Of a DNA stretch of 64,000 nt, positions 19,714 to 31,581 are shown in pieces (positions within the stretch are counted from its first letter, which is position 1; every line of letters begins with the position of its first letter). Origin of the DNA: Congeria kusceri (taxonomy: Eukaryota; Mollusca; Bivalvia; Myida; Dreissenidae). Location: contig CM051029.1 in the NCBI GenBank assembly GCA_027627225.1, positions 21,331,356-21,395,355 on the forward strand, read 5' to 3'. Made by a program: the position numbers and the translations under genes. A model generated the notes under the pieces. It saw only the letters and a list, made by a program, of their open reading frames with translations. It ran no database searches and was not told the DNA's origin.

Positions 19714-19974
19714 GAGGTGCGTCGTGGGAAAACCGGGCTTAATGCATGTGCGTAAAGTGTCGTTCCGGATTAGCCTGTGCAGTCCGCACAGGCTAATCCA
19801 GGACGGCACTTTCCACTTTTATGGTATTTTCTGTTACAAGGAAGTCTCTTCTAAACATAAATCCACTGTAGGCAGAAAGTGTCGTCACGAATTAGCCTGT
19901 GCAGTCTGCGCAGGCTAATCTGGGACGACACTTTACGCACACGCATTTAGCCCGGTTTTCCCACGTCGCCCCTC
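19714..19974. mobile_element. palindromic MITE-like element, copy 1
   Basis: Long terminal inverted repeats of about 85 bp: GAGGTGCGTCGTGGGAAAAC with CGGGCTTAATGCATGTGCG at the left, CGCATTTAGCCCGGTTTTCC with CACGTCGCCCCTC at the right. Each arm contains its own palindrome, ATTAGCCTGTGCAG plus CCGCACAGGCTAAT (the right arm has CTGCGCAGGCTAAT). No coding capacity. A second copy is at 43031. No clear target duplication; a T run follows the right end. Confidence 0.9.
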
Positions 19975-21180
19975 TTTTTTTTTCTGAAAGTATACATTAT
20001 TCATGAAAACCACTTTACCATTATTCAGTCTCCGTCAGTCATTATTTTATGATAATTATCTCCAAAATGATATTTAAATGCGAAGACCACTCGTTTAAAT
20101 TCTGGTATACCTTGGATCGGTGTAAAAAATGATTGAAACCGAGCTAAGAACAATGAGTTCTGAAATACATACCATATACAGCAAATCGTGACTTGCGTGT
20201 TATGTTTGTGCAAGGTTTGTAAACAGTGGTAAGTTGTACTGTGTGCAGTGTATAAAATTCCAAATCTGTTTACACAGATTTAAATAATTTAAATGCATGT
20301 ATTTATTTATACCTGGTGTTTACAATTTGTATTTACTGATTGAATTTCTATTAGATTTTGGCGAATACCCATTGCTAACATCTTGGGAATATATATTGAA
20401 ATCAATGATGTATTATAAAGTTGACAGTTAACATTTTGTCAAACATAACAAAACACTATACTTTTGCAATTAATTCTTAGATAACTCCTTGAATTCTTAG
20501 AAAATTCTACATATACAATTAATATGTGATTATTTACATTTGTTATTAATAACATTATTGTTAATGTTACAAACATTGTATGTGCTATGATGTGGGTTAA
20601 CAAATAACATTTTATCAGTGTTATATGTACTTTAAAAATGTTTCTTATAATTGTCATCTGTTTAAGTATGTCGTCAAATGCATTCATGGAAACTACAATT
20701 ATTGAATATACGTTGTTACAAGTGCATTTTCAGGAATCTGCATTTTCTGTCTTTATGCATACACAATTCTTTTCACCCATTTGCCACGTGTCTCTACTCT
20801 TTGAAAACTTCCGATTATTATCCAGATGTGGACCGGGTGTCGGCATCTCTTAAGGTTGCTCAACATACATATGTGTCGGTGTTTTACGCTCCGAAATTCG
20901 ATTCTTTGATATACCACCGAGAGATTGTCACCTCTTGTTTGTTACAAAAAGCACTAATGCATATGGCTATATATTTAATTGTTACTTTTTCCACATCACT
21001 TCAGATCAGTTGTTGCTTACGACAGTGTTACAGTAAGGTTTACATGTATTGACATTAAATAATGTTATATTTTGGAAAATTAAATAGACAGTTTCAAAGT
21101 ATTATGATGTTAAATAAACATATGACTGTTAAGCCAGTTAGATTTAATATAAAAAAAAAATTAATTGTGATCTAAACGTA
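19975..21180. other. AT-rich intergenic sequence
   Basis: No recognised element. The open frames here, up to 124 codons, have no protein-like composition or start context I would trust. Confidence 0.5.
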
Positions 21181-21493
21181 ATGCACATATCAATATTTTC
21201 CCCCAGGGAGGGGGTGGGGGCGGCAGGCAGATACAGGACTTGAGACTGAAAGCGATTTCTGACAGGCGGGAATTTGACACGCCAAATGATTTGGGGTCTC
21301 AGGAAATAGACTTTGGTTGGATTTTAGATCCCGGAAATAGTGGGCCCCCGGGCATCTCCCACTGTGGGGATTTAGACAAAAATTATTGGCTCTAGGGTGG
21401 GAAATTAGACCCCCAAAAATATAAGTAGTCAAATTCCCCTGTGTCAGCCAGCCGCTCCCCCACCCCTGGGGGGAAATATTGATAGGTGCATAA
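21181..21493. mobile_element. G/C-rich MITE with inverted ends, copy 1
   Basis: Ends are ATGCACATATCAATATTTTC and GAAATATTGATAGGTGCAT in inverted orientation, then CCCCCAGGGAGGGGGTGGGG and CCCCCACCCCTGGGGGG. TAA flanks both sides, suggesting a 3-bp target duplication as in PIF/Harbinger-type elements. Internal marks include ATCTCCCACTGTGGGGATTT. A second, inverted copy lies at about 23950-24235. Confidence 0.75.
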
Positions 21494-21529
21494 TGATGAC
21501 CAAATGATATTTGTCTGAAAAGCAATCTA

Positions 21530-21825
21530 TTTATACCTTAGTGGTGTAGGCAAAGAGCAATGTTCGGCTGCATGCTTCATTTTGGTCATTCTTCCCATGT
21601 GTGTGTAGTACATTTTTATCGAGTTCACCGGGATTCTCTCCCATAGGCCATCGCCCTCAGAAGACTGGGTCTGTTTAGTTCCTGTTGTGAAGCACCTAGT
21701 ACAATGCACCTGGGTTTAACGTCTTATGCATAAGACGAGCAAGTTGGATAGGGTGTGGAGGGGCTCGAACCTGCGACCCCTGGGATGTTAAGCCAGTGCG
21801 TTACCACTAGACTACAGATCCGCCA
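21530..21825 (-). mobile_element. tRNA-headed SINE on the minus strand
   Basis: On the minus strand, 21825-21750 reads GGCGGATCTGTAGTCTAGTG with GTAACGCACTGGCTTAACAT and GGTCGCAGGTTCGAGCCCC, a tRNA-Val(AAC)-like head with box A and box B. The poor acceptor pairing and a body of about 200 bp without gene structure suggest a SINE. The tail end is not sharply defined. Confidence 0.6.
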
Positions 21826-23284
21826 CCTTCTACCTTTGACATTTAACCCACTGTATATATTAGGACATTCTTTTTAATAGAATGACTTTTTGTAGTTGAC
21901 AATTATTTACAGAAGTTGAGACAAGAGCATTATTTTTGCACTAGATCTAGTGTGTATACTTAGATAAAGTTTTCATCCTAAATTATAAGAAACTCCTTTG
22001 CTCATGTGTCAATCTACCTAAATGCTTCAATTTTCGGCAGTGTTATTGTATTATGTTAATTATGAATATAGCTGCCAGGCTGGATAGATGTAATACTTGT
22101 TGCCCATGTGGATAGATGTAATACTTGTTGCCCATGTTTGTGTAACATCGACTCTGGACCAAAGGACACTAGACTTGTGGAATAGTTTCATGTTTTGTCT
22201 CTGTGGGAAGTATTTGTTCAAGGTTTGTGCACTGTAAAATGTTCTTAATGTGAATTGCTGAGCAATTTAAGTGTGTAGAAGTACATTAATACATGTTTGT
22301 TGCTTGTATGTATTTTTGGATTTTCGTGTACATGGGAGATTTACATTTATGTTTTAAAACGGTATCCAAAGATTCCAAACTTACTTGTGTTTATTTGCTG
22401 GAAGACGCAGAGTTAATGAAAGACTACCTTCCTCTAAAAGAAGCCATAAAGTACACTGCTAATTTCATTCGATTCTAATTTAGTTATATGTCCTACTTAA
22501 AACTGGTTTCATGATTTACATACTGACTGAATATGAATATTTTTATGTATGAAATATTAGCTAATTCCTGGACACAAGTTACCTCTGTGCATAATTTTGA
22601 ATTGTGAATGAATTAAAATTGTTATGCGTAATAGCGTTGGCATTTAAACAGTGAAAATGAAAATAAATTATTGAAAGGTTCATCGTTCGCTTTCTTATAC
22701 ATCCTTGCTCCAGTAAACATTTTGCTGGATTCTACGACATAGTTACATGGTTTGTAACAAGTAATTTGTTCTGAAGTTTAATGATTAAAGACCAATATTA
22801 AAGCTACACCAGGAAAACAACACACGCAATAAGTACAAGTGCATATGCCGTATTATTAATTGTACACTATCGTGTGTGTCACCAACGATATGCATACCGC
22901 AGCATTTTTTCCCGTGTTTTTTGTCCACAAAAAAATGTTAACGAAGGGAAGAAACAAATACATATTTCCAATGTGAGTTTACCGGAGTTGTTTCCCTTGA
23001 TACAGCATTACACATGACAGGAAAAACATTGTTACTGTGTTAGACAAATACAGACAACACTATTATTTTAAATTACTAAATCTGTTATACTAGGTGTGCT
23101 TGTCTGGTCATTTATATAAGTAATGCAATATTCAAATATAAAATAAAAACAGAAATTGTAAAGTCAATAGATTGATTCACTCAATTTCATGCAAGATATT
23201 AACAAATAGAGGTATTACAAAGATACTTACGTGTACAGTTACACCGTGTGGTAAATTTTTATACTGGTGGTTTATAATCTTAAA
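21826..23284. other. AT-rich intergenic sequence
   Basis: Contains a 28-bp direct duplication (TGGATAGATGTAATACTTG with TTGCCCATG, about 22081-22136). Otherwise nothing that I can support. Confidence 0.5.
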
Positions 23285-23640
23285 TTACACAGATTGACGA
23301 ATTTACAATTTTCCAACTTTTTTTTATAAATTTCCACAGACGATTACTCATTAACAAAACGGTGTTTACAGTATATTTCTATGTCGGTAGTGTTATTTCG
23401 CTCCTTTATATACAATTTAGAGTGTTTCTGTGTTCGTTGAAATTGTTGAGAACACGCGGAACACTTACATTAAGTAAAACCTTACACAGACAAATAAGTC
23501 AGAATGGTCGAGAGATTAGCGCGATAAACTTACTCCTGAGCTTTAAGGTTCGAACCTCGTCGGGAGCAGCTGTTTTATGCTTGTCGAGTTAAGACGTTTA
23601 ATGACATCAAACATACAGACATCAGTGAAAAAGTCCCTTT
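23285..23640 (+). mobile_element. AAAGGGAC-type TIR element with tRNA-like core, copy 1
   Basis: Left part CACAGATTGACGAATTTAC, right end AAAAAGTCCCTTT. Inside is a decayed tRNA-like stretch (GAATGGTCGAGAGATTAGCG and AAGGTTCGAACCTCGTCG). The segment GTTCGTTGAAATTGTTGAG is shared with the copy at 34257. The left terminus is eroded. Confidence 0.6.
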
Positions 23641-23949
23641 GACAATCACAGTTAAGTGAAAGGAAAAAAATCTGGGAAATATCAAGAATAATAACGTTTA
23701 TACTTGTATAATTTCAGTGGTCACGTGACCTATACTTGTAAGTGAAAATAAATGTATCTGTTAGTGAAATGTAAATGAAAAACACCTTATTCTGTAAGTG
23801 TAACAAGTTTGTCGGTATGCTAATGAAATACAAAAGAAATACATAAAAATATTCTATAAACAATCTGTATTTAAGTATGTTCAACTGCTACGATCCATCA
23901 ATATATCAGAACTTATAAAACCATGTTTATTTGTTGATGAACCCATCAA

Positions 23950-24235
23950 TACTTGCTCCCAGGGGGGAGCGGCGGGCTGACCCAGGGGAATTTGACAAAA
24001 TTTATTTTTGGGGGTATAATTCCACACCCTAGAGCCAAGCATATTTGTCTAAGTCCCCGCAGTGGGAGATGCTGTAAGTATATCAAATGGCCCGGGGGCT
24101 AATATTACCTGGATAAGAAATCCGACCAAAGTCTATTACCCCGGAACCTGTCTGGAATCGCTTCCATTCTTAAGTCCCGTATATGCTCGCCCTCCCCCCT
24201 CCGGGGGAAAAACATTGATAAGTGCATAGCATAAA
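23950..24235. mobile_element. G/C-rich MITE, copy 2, inverted relative to copy 1
   Basis: Internal landmarks of the 21181 element recur in reverse complement and opposite order: CCCAGGGGAATTTGACAAAA, CCCTAGAGCCAAGCATATTT, CCCGCAGTGGGAGATGCTG, GACCAAAGTCTATTACCCC. The right end AACATTGATAAGTGCATA preserves the terminal motif; the left end is decayed. Confidence 0.7.
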
Positions 24236-24760
24236 GAACCGTTGAATATTAGATCCAATCGTAGAACATAAACTTACCAATTGTTCATCCTCTGTACTTA
24301 AATATTTAACTGTCATGTACGTATATTGATGCTATTTTTTATGTATATACACGTTGACATATTTCATTGTTAACCATATATGCTGTTGACGATGTACATT
24401 GTGCAAATCAAATAAAGTGTGTGCCTGTCTGTCAAATGAAGTTAAGTAAAAAATAATCTGTAAATAAATTAACGGTAAGGTTAAATAAGTTATCATGTAA
24501 ATGAAAATACGTAAATCAGTTAGTATTGATGAGCTCATCATGAAAAGTGTTATTGCGACCTGAAAATAAATTTCGCGTCCTGATATACAGTCAGCAAAAG
24601 TCATATCGCACTAAATGGAAGTTGTTGTATTTTCTTTATTTATAAGAATTTTAGCTGTGCCATGGTAAACACAAAATTCTTTCGTATTGTTTTGAACACA
24701 TGCACGTATAACTTAAATCATAGCTGACATTTCAAGCTGAAATTCTTATGAAGACAAAAA

Positions 24761-25050
24761 ACCCAGCTAGCTCAGTTGGTAGAGCGCTGGGCTACAAATC
24801 CGAGGATCGCGGGTTCGATTCCTAGCCCGGCCACATAACCTGTGTGGGGATTGGTTATAACATTATTTCTACGGCCATTCTCCCCCTACCTCTGATTCAA
24901 GTAGGGCAGTTGTCACTTACTGGTATAAGTATGTACTCTCAGTACTGGTAAACCAGCTTACACCGGAAAAGTGTGCGTAGGTTAACTGACCGCCGTTATA
25001 TGACTGAAATACTGTTGAAAACGGCGAAAAATCCGAACAAACAAAACGAA
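24761..25050 (+). mobile_element. tRNA-headed SINE, copy 2
   Basis: The head at 24761-24833 has CTAGCTCAGTTGGTAGAGCG and GCGGGTTCGATTCCTAGCCC. The body matches the copy at 9899 (TTATTTCTACGGCCATTCTC, CAGTACTGGTAAACC, GTTAACTGACCGCCGT) with a tail rich in AAAC. Confidence 0.88.
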
Positions 25051-25114
25051 ACTGCGTAAGCAAAACTAAGATGAAACAGTCTAGAACTGTGTTCTGCGTA
25101 GAAGTGTTCAATCA

Positions 25115-25376
25115 GGGCCGGTATTCACGAAGCTCCTTAGGGAAATCTTAACTAAGGTTGTACTTAAGTGAAAATTTCAGATTAAATTTTCTACGTTAAA
25201 TCCAATGTTTAACGTTAACAAACGGATACAAATTGAAATGTCAGAGTAATATTTACTAGTTTGAAACATTTAAATGTAAAAAGAACTCTACCTGAAGCAA
25301 CCACAGACTTGAGAAATTTGATAAATGTAAGGAATATACTTAAGTTTTACCTACGGAGCTTCGTGAATACGGGCCC
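25115..25376. mobile_element. MITE with GGGCCNGTATTCACGAAGCTCC ends
   Basis: Left end GGGCCGGTATTCACGAAGCT and right end AGCTTCGTGAATACGGGCCC are near-perfect inverted repeats of about 25 bp around an AT-rich 210-bp interior without coding capacity. Related ends occur at 26560, 34221, 56641 and 60698. Confidence 0.88.
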
Positions 25377-26559
25377 AGATTAATAAATCGAGCGTTTAAC
25401 TAGCACAGTGTACGGCGGTCTAAGTTTACACCAAATTCTTAGTATTCAGCTTTATGAAATCCAGTCAAAGAAATACTGTGGCTTATTAAAAAGGAAATTC
25501 AACAGAAGTACGTTGTTTAAATGCGTTATTTTAAACCACCACCGGAACTGTAACACGTGTCGTCACACGCAGGCATCGATCTAAGAAGCCGGAAGTCATC
25601 AATTCCTCACTTTCCACTGTCGTCGGAATAAATCTGTCGTTGTCAGATACTCGGAAATGGCTGAAAGATAGCGGTTATTTGCTCGCTATCCTCGTTGCTT
25701 CTTTTCCTAATTAGGCCTGCATAATAACACGGCCCCTAACCGCCCCTTCCTGATTCCTAATTGGGAGTTTGTCTGGCCCCTAATGAATAGGGAACTTTAT
25801 TGGTAACATGCTCGCGAAGCTGGCAAATAATGGTGACAAAATTGTCAACCGCTAGGCTGTAATTTCAATTAACTTTATTGGAAGGTCAATTTGTGAAATT
25901 ACATGGCACATTGGGCGAGAAAATGCAGGCAAACACGAGGAAAGTTTTCGTTTTCGAGAGCTTTGTCATCATTGTCAAAATTAATGTAATTTCGTGCATC
26001 TCAAAATAGCAATGTGCATTGACAGCATTGTGAGAGGAGTTGTATTTTTGCTGTTAACCCATGGCATGCATTATTGTATTGGAAGACCCAGGGTTCAAAT
26101 TGACTGACGAAGTTTGAAAGGTCGAAACTGTTGTAGAAAACGTCGTTTGGAATTACGATGGATAATATGATTTTTTGTTCTGCCCCGGAAATGTATCTTT
26201 CTGATACAAACATGTTGATTAATTTGCAATATCTTAGTTTCGAAATGGTACATCGGCTGTATATCAGGAATGAAGAGAAAGATACTCACGCTATACTTTC
26301 CACCTATCATTGTTATACAAATAGTGCAGACACGTAAATGGAAAGGTTACAGATGTGGATGAAAAATGTATATGTAAATAAAAAATGATCACACGTGATT
26401 TGACTTGCTAATATAAAATCCCCCATCTATTTGCAAAGCAATATGCAAGCTGTAATGGTTCACGTTTCAGCTCTTTCGTGTACGTTATCTACAATTTCTA
26501 AGTTGTTTTTGTTAAAGCTTTTTTGTGTATGTCTTTAATGCATCATTTATTACAAATCA
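25377..26559. other. intergenic sequence without recognised features
   Basis: Moderately AT-rich; no convincing ORF, tRNA or repeat family seen. Confidence 0.45.
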
Positions 26560-26780
26560 GGGTCCGTATTCCAGAAACATCTTAAGTTTATCTTAACATA
26601 CTTTCACTTAAATTCTAATTTTTGTAATATAATATTTTTTAAACTAAATATAAATTTGCGAATTCCTTTGCAGTTACGTGAATAATAGTTAATTAAAAGT
26701 TGATAATAAATACACATTTAGCACAATGCCATTTCAATAATTATATGAAATAAAATGTTAATAAAAATTATGTTTGTAAT
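26560..26780. mobile_element. single-ended relic of the GGGTCCGTATTC MITE family
   Basis: GGGTCCGTATTCCAGAAACA followed by AAGTTTATCTTAACAT resembles the left end of the MITEs at 25115 and 56641. No matching right end is found nearby. Confidence 0.4.
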
Positions 26781-26785
26781 GTTAA

Positions 26786-26965
26786 AGTCGCAATGGTGAA
26801 GTGGATATGGTGTCCGCCTGGCGACAGAGAGGTCCCGGGTTCAGTCCCCACTCAGGCAGCGTTCTCAAGATCTTTCCAAACACACCCAGTACTGGTTCTT
26901 CCCAGGGAAGTGACTCGATAGTGTTTCAATAAGCTTTCGGTGCAAATAAGAAAGTTCAACAAAAG
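26786..26965 (+). mobile_element. tRNA-headed SINE of a second family
   Basis: The tRNA-like head GCAATGGTGAAGTGGATATG, GTGTCCGCCTGGCGACAG and CCCGGGTTCAGTCCCCACTC (box A and box B) is followed by a body with CACCCAGTACTGGTTCTTCC and CAGGGAAGTGACTCGATAG, and CAATAAGCTTTCGG. It differs from the SINE at 9899. Confidence 0.72.
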
Positions 26966-27146
26966 GACATCGAGTCGAGTGTCTCTATAAACGTACACGT
27001 GTTTATTATTTCTACTGTGAGACGTTGCGTACGAAATAATTTATTACATTTATTTAATAAAGTGTTCTTAATTCTTAATGCATGTGGGCTCGCATCTGTT
27101 AAAAAGGCACATGGTTCATCCTCCGATTACCTTCTATCGAAATATT

Positions 27147-27300
27147 AAAGGGACCTGTTCACAGATTGGCAAATTGACCATTTTCATTCTTTTTCTGTCA
27201 TGAAAAATACATTATATGTAAACAAGCGAAATAACACTTCTGACAAAGAAATATGTTGGAAATACAGCGTCGTTCATGAAAAATCATCAATTGAAAGGGA
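27147..27300 (+). mobile_element. AAAGGGACCTGTTCACAG TIR element, left part only
   Basis: AAAGGGACCTGTTCACAGAT with TGGCAAATTGACCATTTTC is the best preserved left terminus of the family also found at 34257 and 45726. I did not find the matching right terminus, so the extent is uncertain. Confidence 0.6.
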
Positions 27301-28125
27301 TAAAATAAAATCTGACCCGGCTAAACGTAAAAATAAGCCTACCCCATATAAAAATAATGTCACTAATAATGGTAAAGTACTATACATCGATTTTATCGTA
27401 ATGAAACGCGTATTAATGTCGTATAAATTGTGTTTTTTGTTGTAAATAGACTATCGAATACAACGTGAAAAGAAAGACAAGTCATAGAGAAAACGTCGTG
27501 TAAGATGTAACCGATAGATGCACTATATTTCTTTTTGTACTAAGATATAATCGTTCGATGTAATATTTTTCACTCGAAAGCACTACACGACATTACGGAA
27601 ATGACGTACATTTAAATACTGACCAGGAATATTCGAACGTTCAAACAGATTTTGGTGTTGGCGGTTGAAAGATAATTGATAAACATGTAAGATCGATAAA
27701 AAAAACCCAGAAAATTCAAAGAAAGCTAAAATGTTAAGCGCTTTTTATATACTATTCTTTATACTATTGTGATATAAATTGAAATATATATAAGTGTCTT
27801 GCTATTTTAAATGTACAGTGAATTTTATAGAATTTCTCGTAGTAGTTTGTATAAAAATCATTAAAACGCGTTTGTAGGAAAATTGTAAAGTTTTACTTAA
27901 AAAAACGGTTGTTAAAAAAAAAATGCGCATAATCGGTATACTGTAAATATGTAAGTAGTTAACATAACTTCACATAAGTTGATTTCGATAATATTGTTTT
28001 TCTTTAGATTCGATTCGTAAAATATTAAGCAGATTCAACTAAAATAAATACTATTATTTTACAACAATCTGTGTGGAGGAAAATTGTAACGCTTGGAATT
28101 TTGACGCTGTTTACGGACATATTTA
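27301..28125. other. AT-rich sequence without recognised features
   Basis: May include eroded parts of the TIR element that starts at 27147; nothing further can be supported. Confidence 0.4.
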
Positions 28126-28413
28126 GTGAGATCAGTATCTGTTATTGCATGTTTATCACAAACTGTTAACCGAGATGACAGAGATGATCTTTATTTTTCG
28201 CACGTAAAAAAGAACAGAAAAATCCACCAAGTTCTTAGCGACCGTGACGGATCAGTAAGAACACGTAACTTATCGTGTTATTCGTGCGATTCCTGTGCCA
28301 ATAATATGTATTACGAGTGTGTTATTGATGAAACGCTAGGACCCATGAAAAGAATAGCAATTAAACCTTTGCGAAAACCATCTACTGACAGTTTGAGTTT
28401 GCTGGACAAATAA
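28126..28413 (+). pseudogene. Cys-rich protein-like ORF, probable relic, family unknown
   Basis: A 95-codon open frame without a trustworthy ATG context. It has a plausible protein composition and a Cys cluster in RNLSCYSCDSCANNMYYEC, preceded by KNRKIHQVLSDRDGSVRT. It resembles in style the C-terminal part of uncharacterised transposon-like proteins seen in molluscs (recollection only). No splice partners or neighbouring domains were found, so I regard it as a fragment. Confidence 0.35.
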
Positions 28414-29070
28414 TTGTCCGAAGAACCAGAAATAAGCAGTGTTGATTGTCCAGGAAATATGCTTGCAATTAGGAATATGGGTGACGCGTCATACCGATAT
28501 TATGATTTACAGGCCACAACAATTGTTGTTTCGTTACGAATGGCGCACCATGATAAATAGGTGCTGAATTTCAAGCTGGTGTTGAAGTGATACACGGGTA
28601 TTATTTCCGTACCACGGATGGGCCATTTTTTAACCAAGACCTGATTAAGAGATATAAGGCCACAGTCCGTAGCGTAGTATATATATGTGCAATGAAATAT
28701 GGTTATTGAACAATGGACTTGAATCGATTAATTCCTTGCACAGACGCATTCTTAAATCGCTGTAGATACGTGTTTGTACTGTATAATTATTTGACGCATT
28801 TATTTAACTATTAATTGTCAGACGTTGTTAATTACATGATATAACTCAAAACATGAGCTGTTATTTGAATGTATCACAAGGGCATTTATAGAACAATATA
28901 AAATACAATGAATACAAACTTAGCAAAACTGTTCCAAAATGAACACATTATTTGTTAAAATGACTACAGTGACTATTAGTCTATTCTAACTTGAACAATT
29001 ATTAAACTGTCATTTAAAATAAAATATGCCGGTTAAGCATAAATAAAAACGAGCGCCTTGACTGAGCGTC
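28414..29070. other. AT-rich sequence without recognised features
   Basis: Follows the Cys-rich relic; no further domain or element can be supported. Confidence 0.4.
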
Positions 29071-29079
29071 AAAGATCGA

Positions 29080-29380
29080 TGATGTTTGACAGATTTTGAC
29101 GTTACGTTTATGTACCGGGCTAGCTCGCGCGACTTCAGAGCGTTTGGAACGCTTTTCATCGGTATTTTGGAAAACACGTGTACCACTTACATAGCGTTAA
29201 AATACACTACAAAGATTGACAGTCAGAAAAGGACGTGGTTCGAGTTCCGGCGAAGGCATTTTTTCATTTATTTTAAATATAATATTTGTTTTGGTCAGTT
29301 CAGCTTTCTTAGTTTTTTGTAGTCACGAAATTAAATGATATTTTTTTTTTAAAACAAAATCTGTGAGCAAGTCCCTTTAA
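29080..29380 (+). mobile_element. AAAGGGAC-type TIR element with tRNA-like core, partial
   Basis: The right end AAAATCTGTGAGCAAGTCCC and TTTAA matches the family terminus. The interior ACACGTGTACCACTTACATA and GCGTTAAAAT is shared with the copies at 45726 and 49603. A decayed box B (GTGGTTCGAGTTCCGGCGA) is present. The left end is not identified. Confidence 0.55.
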
Positions 29381-29439
29381 ACTATTTACTTGTATAGAAT
29401 GAATTATATAAAATTAGTTGAATAATACGCTAAGTCATT

Positions 29440-29518
29440 ACATCTATTGTATTTGTATGTGTTATTGACAATTTACTTGTACAAGCCTTAAATAAAATAT
29501 TTCGTCCTGTTCTGTTCT
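29440..29518 (+). mobile_element. LINE 3' tail, plus strand, severely truncated
   Basis: ATTTACTTGTACAAGCCTTA and AATAAAATATTTCGTCCTG with TTCTGTTCTAATT matches the 3' end of the LINE at 31582 (opposite strand), including the TGTTC-type terminal repeat. Confidence 0.6.
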
Positions 29519-30069
29519 AATTCCAATCTTAGAGACTCTCGAAGTGTCGCCGAGATTTTCTCGGTAGCGTCTTAAAGTGTGAATAGAGAGAGGTCCTCAG
29601 AAATAATAGGCGAAGAAAAGGCGATTCTTCACAATGAATTTATACGCATTTCCCCATACAATTTCGTCCTATACGTTTCTAAGAGCGCCATTGAAGTACT
29701 GCGTGTAGCCTGCAAAAGCATCTATTCTTTCTTGTTCTGCGACACGCGTCGAAATAATGGCGGCTAACAAAGGCTCATCAAAAACCCTTGTACGACGCAA
29801 AATGCCGCATAATAGACTCTTTTAGCTCTACAGAATTTACTAATGAATCTTTTGAAAGTAAAGACGAAATCACGAGAGCTATTGTTCGCGGATGAATACT
29901 GGTCCAGCGAGCATGTATAAGATAGCCGGTTCTGTCAATTAGGCGACTATTGGGTACTCTTGTCTGGAACTTGTCGCGTGTTCTTAGGGAAGCATTCCTT
30001 CTGTGGGGAGATCTGTGGTAGTAGGTCTACTTGAGATACCGCATAATCACAACCGACACTGCCTCTGAA
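29519..30069. other. sequence without recognised features
   Basis: No convincing ORF or repeat. Confidence 0.4.
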
Positions 30070-30265
30070 CGACCATCACTATCATTATCAGCGGCAGCAG
30101 CAGCAGAAGCGGCAATATAATTATCGCCATCATCGCCATCATCATCATCATCATTATTTGTTATTATCATCATCATCATCAACAACAACAACATCGTCTT
30201 AATTATTAACAGCAGCAGTAAACATCAACAGTCTAATCATCATCATCATCATTGTCGTCAACATC
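30070..30265. repeat. CAT/CAA/CAG trinucleotide-rich tract
   Basis: Interrupted runs of ATC, CAT, CAA and GCA triplets (GCAGCAGCAGAAGCGGC, CATCATCATCATCATTATT, CATCATCATCATCAACAAC). Confidence 0.85.
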
Positions 30266-31581
30266 AAAAACAATATCAATAACACCGACATCAGTACAGA
30301 TGTATACATATGAGTGTCATTTAATAATATACTTTTTTTAAATGTTTACATTTTCGCCAATATTAATATGTTTTTTTTTAAATAATTAAAATAGTTAATC
30401 ACGTCTTGTATATTTCTTATAATCTAGTTTTTCATTTTCACTGAATACCTCGACAGGCCAATTTGCATTATTTCCATTAAGGGGGAATTAATTTTAATAT
30501 TCATGAATTTTAATATTCATCAAGACAACGATCATCGAAACCAATTAGTAATTAGCACATCCCTATATTTTTCATTTCCAATATTTATATATAAAACAAA
30601 CCCGCATTATGAAAATAAAGATAGGACCCCGCATTGACCAACATGCAAAGGACAGCACAAGCAATATTGTATTCATAAACGATAAAATTATCAATAAAAG
30701 TAATGTTTTTTCTTTTTCTATAAATATTCATATATATTGTATTAAATTGAATAGATGCTACTAATTGCCGTTTTTTTTGTTATATATTTCCAGAAATATA
30801 TATTTACAAAAACAGACTGCTATTGACAATGAAAACAATATTTCTGTTCAAAGTTCAAGAAAAGTTTCTTCATTTATTTCTGTCTCCATTTGGTCAGTAA
30901 ATCTATCGCTGCCTTTCATCGCAAACAAATCACTGAAAAGGAACTAAACTGCTACAAATTAAACCTAAGTCAATTAATTATCTTTTTCGTTTTTCATTTT
31001 CACCGAGCTTATAAAAACGCGAATTAGACAGAACGAATCTCACGAATAAAGCATAATAAAATAAATGTTCATTAATTCATTTATACAAATATTTCCATAA
31101 TGTGTTACAAAGCGGAAAATAAAGCGTTATTGTATTATTCCAGTTCCATTATTTTAATCTATCTTCTACCACGGTTTGCAAACAATTCAGTCTCCAAGAT
31201 TGATTTAGACAGGCGACCATTATTCATTAGCAGTAAAATAACTATTTTGTTATATTACAACCCCTTTTGTAGATCTTGCCTATAATAAATAGTAATTTTC
31301 CATTATTAAGAAAATAATCATTAAGAAATTAATTATTAAGAAAATAAAACTGACAAATGATTTCAATTAAGTGAACTATGCTTGTCTATATTTTCTATTT
31401 CTTTTTCACCTTTTATCATTATATTTCTAACAAAAAATCGGACAGAACTATATTTTATCTCGGTTGTAATATAGCGGGCTTGTTTAATTATTTTTTTAAA
31501 ATAAAGTACTACTAGTATTGTAGGTGACTTCTCGTGTATGCCGACCGCCTATCGATCATTAACTGTATGCGGCTTTTCGGT
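30266..31581. other. AT-rich sequence without recognised features
   Basis: Long AT-rich interval; contains an 18-bp direct repeat TTTTAATATTCATGAA/TTTTAATATTCATCAA at about 30490. Nothing coding. Confidence 0.45.

Noticed and set aside
20678..21052. 124-codon ORF
   Set aside because: No recognisable motif, AT-rich context, no splice or promoter support; chance length in this region.
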